A stretch of DNA of 64,000 nucleotides from Siphonodentalium dalli (lineage: Eukaryota; Mollusca; Scaphopoda; Gadilida; Siphonodentaliidae). Position 1 is the stretch's first letter, and each line of letters opens with the position of its first letter. The position numbers and the translations under genes are program-made. The DNA lies in the NCBI GenBank assembly GCA_032622095.1, contig CP136067.1, positions 61,700,893 through 61,764,892 on the forward strand, in the 5' to 3' direction. The notes below the pieces were generated by a model, which did no database searches, was not told where the DNA came from, and was given only the letters and a program-made list of their open reading frames with translations. Below are positions 58,253 to 64,000 of this stretch, piece by piece.

Positions 58253-59120
58253 TAGTATAGTATAATGATAAACACACTTTGTGTGAACTGAACATTTGTT
58301 TATAAACAGCATGTAAACAAATTTTTGGGAGAGTGATTCGCAGTGACCCATTCAATACCCAACCAAGGATTAGTGAGCACTATATCGGTACCGGTATGTT
58401 GTAAACAATATGGTGGCAATTTTATCCAAAGTTTAAATAGTTCGATCTCCCCAGTGTTGAGTGTTTTGCGTATCACACACTCTTTATATACTGTACTGTA
58501 TTATAATATGGGTTTTGACTAACAGAGTGTACGATCTTGACAATAACATCATATTTATGCGAATACTTAAGAACAAAATCTGTCTATATATTAATATTCT
58601 TTCTGTTTATGGCGGTTTTAACGTATGTGACTATTTTAACAGCAATACCCATTGCGAAGGCCATCCGTATCTTTAATTATATTTTCCAGAAGAAAAATCA
58701 CACACTCTCCACGCTTGGAGTAGGGCTGTATGTCCCTCCATATACATGAACATGAAACTTGGGACCAACGCTAACTGCTCGTACATAGTGAATTGGCTCT
58801 GGCAGAGTTATGTTCACGTCCATTTTTAATCGGAACTTCTCATGCACTTTGCTCGGGTTGTATGTGTCTGAATCATTATCTCGTTCGTACTTTTCTCAAT
58901 ACTCTCTCAATACCGCCTTCAGTCTGAGTGGTCGCTGTTGTCACCGAATACTTCTTACCCAACAAATGAATACCTCCTATAAGTTAACCTTGCCAATCAC
59001 GTCAGTCCAGGGCCTGATCGGTCGGTGAGTTGCAGGTGGCTGCTAGACAGCTTGTCCAGCCCTGGATCTGCTACTCATCCACAGGTTACTTTGTCACAGC
59101 TGTTAAGTTGGCTTATCAGG
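58253..59120. other. Unassigned intron sequence
   Basis: ORFs at 58461-58676 and 58537-58749 overlap in different frames. The second has a hydrophobic stretch (LIFFLFMAVLTYVTILTAIP) but no family match or splice context I can support. Confidence 0.4.
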
Positions 59121-59664
59121 CTTTTTAGCTCAACTTGACAAAGCTGTGGGATGGTGTGCATCCGTGCATGCATCTGTACATGCACCCGTGCTTCTGTCCA
59201 TCAACAATTTCTTTTAGCACCCCCACTGTTCACATCACTGGATGGGCACTATCAAATTTGAACGATTTTCAATGAATTTTTACTCTTTGCATGACTAAAT
59301 CCTTTGGCGCACCCTACAGACCACATCCCTCCTTCGATCATCACCAAACTCCATATGGATCTTGTGAGTGAATACTAGATGGGAGCCATCATTTTATTCC
59401 AAATTTCGTCAAAAAACATAGATGCCAGTGGCCATCTTGGATTTTACTCTTTGCTTGACTAAATCCCTCATCACATGCACAGGTCACATCTCTAATCCGA
59501 TTGTCATTAAACTTCATATGGATCTTGTGGTGATCTCTAGATGGGAGTCATCAATTTTTTCCAAAATTTGTTAAAAAATGCCGTCAGCAGCCACCTTGGA
59601 TTTCAAATTTGAATCCATCAGCACACCCTGCAGCCTACATTTATCAGAGAATTTATTGGACAAT

Positions 59665-60570
59665 TTACTAGACCCCACCACCCCAAAGACATATATATAA
59701 GACAAGGTACCTTGTAACTATCGATCAGATGACCCACATTCCACCACCCATTGTTATCAAGCTGTGGCTAAATATTTATGTTATGTTATTCAGACTATAA
59801 TGTCTATTTTGTTCAAGAAGGGATATGGTTCAGTTTGGCACATCACCACTCAACTGGTTGATTGTATCAAAAGTTACAGGCATCGGAACAGAAAAATTCT
59901 GGACAAAAGTTCTGGTCAGACATTTATTGGGCACACTGACTAAAGGAATTTTCTGAGGGACAGCCATTTTTCGTCGGTTACATTCATCAATACTAACATT
60001 TCAGGTAAATTTTTATTCATTTCAAACCATAAAAGATATTTCTTATGGCTCTTATGCGGTTAAATAGCTCTCAAGAAAGTGCAAAGTGTAATTGGTACCA
60101 CGGTTGCCAAAATGGAAGACAAATTATGTCTCACACTTTCGTGAAAGCTATTTAACTATATATCTCTGTCTTGGTTGCAAGAGGAGATTCTTTTATGAGC
60201 TGAAATGAATTGAAATTTATCAGATATTGATCAATTGTAAGTCTTGACGAATGTCACTGACAAAAAATTGGCTATGCTCTCTGGTTTTCAGCCAGTGTAC
60301 CCAGTAAATGTCCGACCAGAAATTTTAGCCAGAATTGTTCTGTTCTGATGCCTGTAACTTTTGATACAATCAACTGATCTTGTCGGGATATGGTAAAATG
60401 AAGTAGAGTCTTTTGGGAACAGAACGTGTGTTTAGTTTGAATACAATTTTTTAAAATATGTTAGCTACAGCTTGAAAACGCCAGGTGGTTGGAAAAATAT
60501 GGCCATCTGATAGATAGTTACCTTGTCTTATATATATGTCTTTATGTGGTTGGGTCTATTGTTCCAAATA
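59665..60570. repeat. Foldback element, about 900 bp
   Basis: Long arms pair across most of the length: the left terminal part contains CATATATATAAGACAAGGTA and the right part its complement. 'caaaagttacaggcatcgga' pairs with 'ctgatgcctgtaacttttga', and near the centre 'ggttaaatagct' pairs with 'agctatttaact'. No ORF of note. Confidence 0.8.
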
Positions 60571-60669
60571 CCTGTGTTTATGAACTCTAGATTGGAGCTA
60601 TCAAATCTGAACGATTTTTGCCAGCAGCCATCGTGGATTTTACTCTTTGCATGACTAAATACTTTGGCA

Positions 60670-62094
60670 CAGGCCTCAGGCTAGGGGTTCAGAACAGGGA
60701 GACTTGAAGTCTCCCTCCAGGAAATTTAGGGAGACTTCAGGGAGAAATATTCAAAATTTGCTTTATTTATGACATTAATAAATAAGATAAAACAACAAGA
60801 TAAAACGTATTTTGCAAGATACAACACAAGTATAGCACCTGTATAGATCGATAATCTGAAATTTTAACTAAATTTATAACTTTAATTTGTTTTAAACTGT
60901 TGTCAGTGTTGACTTTATCTGAAGAAATTAATTGTTGACTTCATAACTTTTAATATCTGAATTGTTATTATAAATTTAAATTTTTTGGAAATGGCTTTTG
61001 GCCACTGCTGTAATGTGTTTATTAAAATAAACAATAAGGACTAATTAAGGAGGTGTAAAAGCTTTTAATTTTGTTTCGAACAAGTTTATTGTTGAGTAGC
61101 ATCATCAGGACCGTATGCCATCAGTGATGTCTGATGATAATCCGATTAAAGCAATAAACTTGACGAGCTTGATAGTTGTGTCACAAAAGGTATTGATTAC
61201 TAGTAATGTGTTCTTAACAGAGATCAGTTGAGCTTATAATATACACCAGCAGGTTATTTAAATACCTGCATTGTAACAAAGTAGGCCTACATGCAATTAA
61301 TTTGCAACCGTTGACAGACGTATATTGCGCACGTGGCCCGAGCGATAGATTGATGTCAATATTATTGTAATTTGCAAACACAAAGTTTTGACACAAATTA
61401 ATCCTTTTAAATGAGTTTGGATAGTAATAGTTTATTATGTAGATGTTTGATTTAACTAAAAACATTAAAAGTACTTCCAATGCACATTCAAACATCTGTG
61501 TTTAATAGTAAGCAAGCATGTGTTCTTGTTTGTAAACATATTAAATATGCAATTCCAAAAAGTAAAAAAGTTGGATTGGGAAACGGAGTCCGACACAAAC
61601 TACTTTTGTAAAATTGAAAATTCATAGATATGTTTTAGTTTAAATTCAAAGACTATTATTTGTTCACATTGGCTACTGCATGAGCGGTGGTGACCATGTA
61701 TGGCTATACAATTTGCGGTTATAAAATGACCAGACGGAACAAAGTAAGGTCTAAATTCCAATTTCCTTAAAACAAACCAGTAGCTCATCATAAACTTCGT
61801 TGGTCAGAGCAATTTGCCATTTCCAAAAGCACACAACCTGATTAGAATATGTGGATAGGGTACACCATGTATAATTGATAAATAAAATGCCTCGTTGGCA
61901 CGGTTGAGTCTATATAGATATATTTTTTTTTTGCAAAACGAGTCAGATTTTCACCTGTAAAATTACTGTAAATCCTAAGCTAGTTTTGTCAAATTTGGAA
62001 GGCGACTTCGTTTTCGCCTTGCGGACATCCGAGGGCGACTTCGCCAGCCCAAGGGCGAGAATTTTGCCCGAGTCGCCTCCTAGCGTGGGGCCTG
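60670..62094. mobile_element. hAT-like non-autonomous transposon, 1425 bp
   Basis: The ends are CAGGCCTCAGGCTAGGGG and, inverted, CAGGCCCCACGCTAGGAGG. Flanked by a perfect 8-bp duplication CTTTGGCA (60662-60669 and 62095-62102). Removing the element restores the unit phrase 'cctttggcacaccctacag' seen elsewhere in the family. TIRs starting CAGG and an 8-bp duplication fit hAT. Subterminal GGGAGACTTCAGGGAGA and GGCGACTTCGCC runs lie inside the ends. No transposase is seen; ORFs at 61214-61495 and 61600-61791 are unremarkable. Confidence 0.85.
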
Positions 62095-62278
62095 CTTTGG
62101 CATGCCCTACAGCCAACATTTTTCATCCAATTGATCCAAAACTTCATATGGCTCTTCGGGTTGACCTCTGTTTCACTTAAACATTTTAATTTTCCGCATT
62201 CATTATCACTCCATTGACTGTAATGTATGACATTATCACCTTTCCATGTTAGGCTGCAGTGTCACTGACACTTTTATT

Positions 62279-62940
62279 TGTTTTCACTAACATAATCTAT
62301 GTTGTGATGGTGCACTCCACTGTCTTGGGTTCCTCTTGTATCGTCTCGGTTGACGCATTTCTTATTTCCTTAACTTTGGCCATTGCTACTCGAACCTGAG
62401 ACTTTCTCTTAGGTATTGGAATGCCAGGACTCTCTGCCCCTGTTTCTCTTTACATCCCTATTGTCCAGTGCCCTCTCATGATAGATCACCTTTCAAGTGA
62501 TGTTATGTTGTTTTTCCAGGTGTATGGCCATATTGTATCGCCGCCCCCTTCACAACATTTTATGACACCCAACAGTCCCCATGGGCATTAAGGTAGTGAC
62601 GGCTCTGCTGTTTCATTGTGACAAATTGTGATTTATAGAATTCCAGCGGGAATAGGCTTCATCAGGTTTTGCTCATGCTAAAATCTGTGAAATAAAAATA
62701 TGGTTCTGTTAAGTATTAGTGCCTAATTCTGCTTAACCTTACAGAATTATCGATTTAGAGTTTATTTGGATCAAGCTACTGCTTATAAACCATCTCTTTA
62801 CATACAATTATCATCACAAACCAGAAGTTAAGGTCCCGGGTTGTGAGTCACCAGTAAATAAATGTTCCAGAAATTCACAATGAATAAAATCATGAATAAT
62901 GTTAACCCTTCCATGACTGTAGCTTCCTGAAATTTTGCAA
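62279..62940. other. Unassigned intron sequence
   Basis: No repeat or gene recognised. Confidence 0.4.
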
Positions 62941-62954
62941 AAATCCTATGCCAA

Positions 62955-63090
62955 TGCATTCTCTTATATATGCGAGTCTCCCATAGGGAGCCTATATAAG
63001 AGAATACATTGTTCTAACAATATTTACATTGACCTTGTAAGCCAGGCATTCTCTTATATTGGGAGACTCACATATTTAAGAGAATGCACT
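62955..63090. repeat. Paired ATTCTCTTATAT hairpins
   Basis: ATTCTCTTATATATGCGAGT at about 62959 pairs with 'tatataagagaat' near 62993-63005, and a second set ATTCTCTTATATTGGGAGAC near 63049 pairs with 'tttaagagaat' near 63077-63087. CTCCCATAGGGAG and GGGAGACTC sit in the loops. Confidence 0.7.
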
Positions 63091-63721
63091 GGCACAGCGT
63101 TTAGTGCTGCAGCAGCGCAGTTCCCATCATGAAAGGATTTACTGTGCACATAAAATAATGATCTACTATGAACCAAAGTTTCCCATTGGACGATTTTATG
63201 AATTTGGTGCATTCAGATGATGGGTGAACAAGCGCAAAATGAGAGGAATTGTGAATACATGTACCTAACTTTGGTACAGTATATCCACCACTTGTATTTG
63301 ACTGGTCAAACAATATCTGTTTCTAGATGTCCAGCTAAATCTACCTAATTAGCTCTATTCTCAAGTCTTCTGCAAAATGAGCAGAAATTTTCTTTGAGTG
63401 TAACAAGGGCGTCATTCTTTTATTTTTTGTGTGTCAACTTGGAATTATGTGAACAGTATAGCATGTAGATTTTATTATTTGACCAATGTTCACATAATTT
63501 CATGTTGATACTTCAATAAAAACCAATTATGTTGACAATAATGAGTCCTGGTTTGGAATAAACAGAATGTAATATTAAGTAATATTTCATGTCACTTTAT
63601 GTGACGCATGCTAATATCTGAGAAAAAATATCCATACTCTAATATAAAGTTATCCACATATTACATATATTATGTATTATATTTTAGAAATCATTCACAT
63701 TTATCCCTTGACCTATTTAAG
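63091..63721. other. Intron sequence before exon 5
   Basis: AT-rich with nothing recognised apart from the exon 5 acceptor region. Confidence 0.5.
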
Positions 63722-63807
63722 CATTCACATTTACTGGTATATCAAGGTATCAGCTTGAACACTCCAAATCAATCATTGACCGATTCCACTGGAAACCAGG
63801 AGAGGAC
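63722..63807 (+). CDS. DRAM: DRAM exon 5 (recognised)
   Basis: A pyrimidine-rich tract ends at ctatttaag. The first two bases complete a serine, and 28 codons follow ending in DRFHWKPGED, which aligns with the conserved HWNP/EWNP loop of vertebrate DRAMs. Phase and length fit exon 4, and the donor gtaagt at 63808 is a strong consensus. A stop in the same frame just upstream (63718-63720) rules out the earlier AG at 63687. The last exon or exons are off the window. Confidence 0.8.
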
Positions 63808-63869
63808 GTAAGTATATAAGTTTCTAAATCAATGAAATGAACTTGTGAAGGACATAAGAACTATTATGC

Positions 63870-64000
63870 CCCCGACCCCCACAGGAGGTTCGAGGCAAAA
63901 AGCCAAGGGTTCCGCCTGTCTGTCTACCCATCTGAATATATCACCATGTGACTCGGGTGTTATTTATATGATTCCACTTTGGCATGGTGATAGCACAGGT
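63870..64000 (+). repeat. Start of repeat related to 38690-39230
   Basis: Opens 'gcccccgacccccacaggag' and 'gcctgtctgtctaccca', and ends with 'ggcatggtgatagcacaggt', shared with 38885-38904. It continues beyond the window. Confidence 0.65.

Larger units (their letters stand above)
59123..62278 (+). mobile_element. TAGCTCAAC-family element with two nested insertions
   Basis: The 5' end TTTTTAGCTCAACTTGACAA, internal units, and a diverged 3' end 'ggctgcagtgtcactgacac'. A foldback element (59665-60570) and a hAT-like element (60670-62094) lie inside; together they make up most of its length. Confidence 0.75.
38051..63807 (+). other. DRAM: DRAM-family gene span (five recognised exons, 3' partial)
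   Basis: The joined exons encode about 203 residues of a multi-pass membrane protein of the Frag1/DRAM/Sfk1 family. Vertebrate DRAM1 and DRAM2 are lysosomal/endomembrane proteins that promote autophagy; DRAM1 is a p53 target. Splice phases agree at every join (2, 1, 0, 1, then 0 at the last donor). Five membrane segments are predicted at about residues 12-33, 57-73, 97-112, 121-145 and 156-174. The family usually has six and 238-266 residues, so roughly 40-60 residues, including the last membrane segment, should lie past base 64000. Introns are about 6.3, 3.3, 9.4 and 6.1 kb. Individual stretches resemble DRAM1 and others DRAM2, so the paralogue is not assigned. Confidence 0.9.

Noticed and set aside
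58537-58749. 70-codon ORF with a hydrophobic stretch as a possible last DRAM exon
   Set aside because: It does not align with the DRAM C-terminus, and exon 5 at 63722 supplies the expected HWKP loop further downstream.
1-64000. CRISPR array, prokaryotic operon or phage-type system
   Set aside because: No short regularly spaced identical repeats with unique spacers and no gene clusters; splice sites and LINE/Helitron/hAT content show a eukaryotic genome.

Overview
This is a repeat-dominated eukaryotic window: AT-rich, with no operons, no bacterial-type gene density and introns of 3-9 kb. The repeat families resemble those common in lophotrochozoan genomes, such as copies that open with a TAGCTCAAC hairpin and units containing 'ttatggccctttttc' or 'catcttggattttac'. 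I infer a marine invertebrate, most likely a mollusc or a relative. That rests on remembered repeat style, not on a database search.

One host gene is well supported. Five plus-strand exons (38051-38204, 44533-44600, 47913-48055, 57470-57647, 63722-63807) join in phase into about 203 residues of a DRAM (DNA-damage-regulated autophagy modulator) protein of the Frag1/DRAM/Sfk1 membrane family. The gene runs off the right edge, and its last exon or exons lie beyond base 64000. Its introns are filled with mobile DNA.

Bases 1-6240 hold a foldback element and then a nest of palindromic elements. Long outer arms (570-1120 and 5704-6237) enclose two inverted-repeat elements, all joined at GTAC tetranucleotides. 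One of these carries a further insertion with a 98-codon ORF. The other carries telomere-like TTAGGG-rich repeats and CCATGG-centred palindromes. Bases 6240-9300 are old diverged duplications and a GGTGTG minisatellite. Bases 9328-13965 are a broken non-LTR retrotransposon (endonuclease, reverse transcriptase, zinc knuckle) with a 216-bp palindrome in its 3' region. A second LINE remnant lies on the minus strand near 15.2 kb.

Bases 15.8-17.0 kb hold nested inverted-repeat elements with CTTAAG-centred palindromes, and 17.9-18.9 kb a minisatellite. Bases 20720-24437 hold Helitron-like elements: one copy of family X, then three directly abutting head-to-tail copies of family Y, the middle one split by another X copy inserted exactly between A and T. 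A third X copy lies inverted at 51687-52241 inside another repeat. Bases 25.2-29.7 kb are an old 2-3 kb tandem duplication carrying one clean insertion.

Bases 34.5-37.7 kb hold an inverted-repeat DNA element containing a 994-bp hAT-like element with a perfect 14-bp TIR and a perfect 8-bp target duplication. A second hAT-like element with a perfect 8-bp target duplication sits at 60670-62094. The DRAM introns carry several copies of a 'TAGCTCAAC' element family built from alternating ~155/~164-bp units. No tRNA, rRNA or CRISPR was recognised. Apart from the DRAM exons and retrotransposon remnants, I do not regard the short ORFs as genes.
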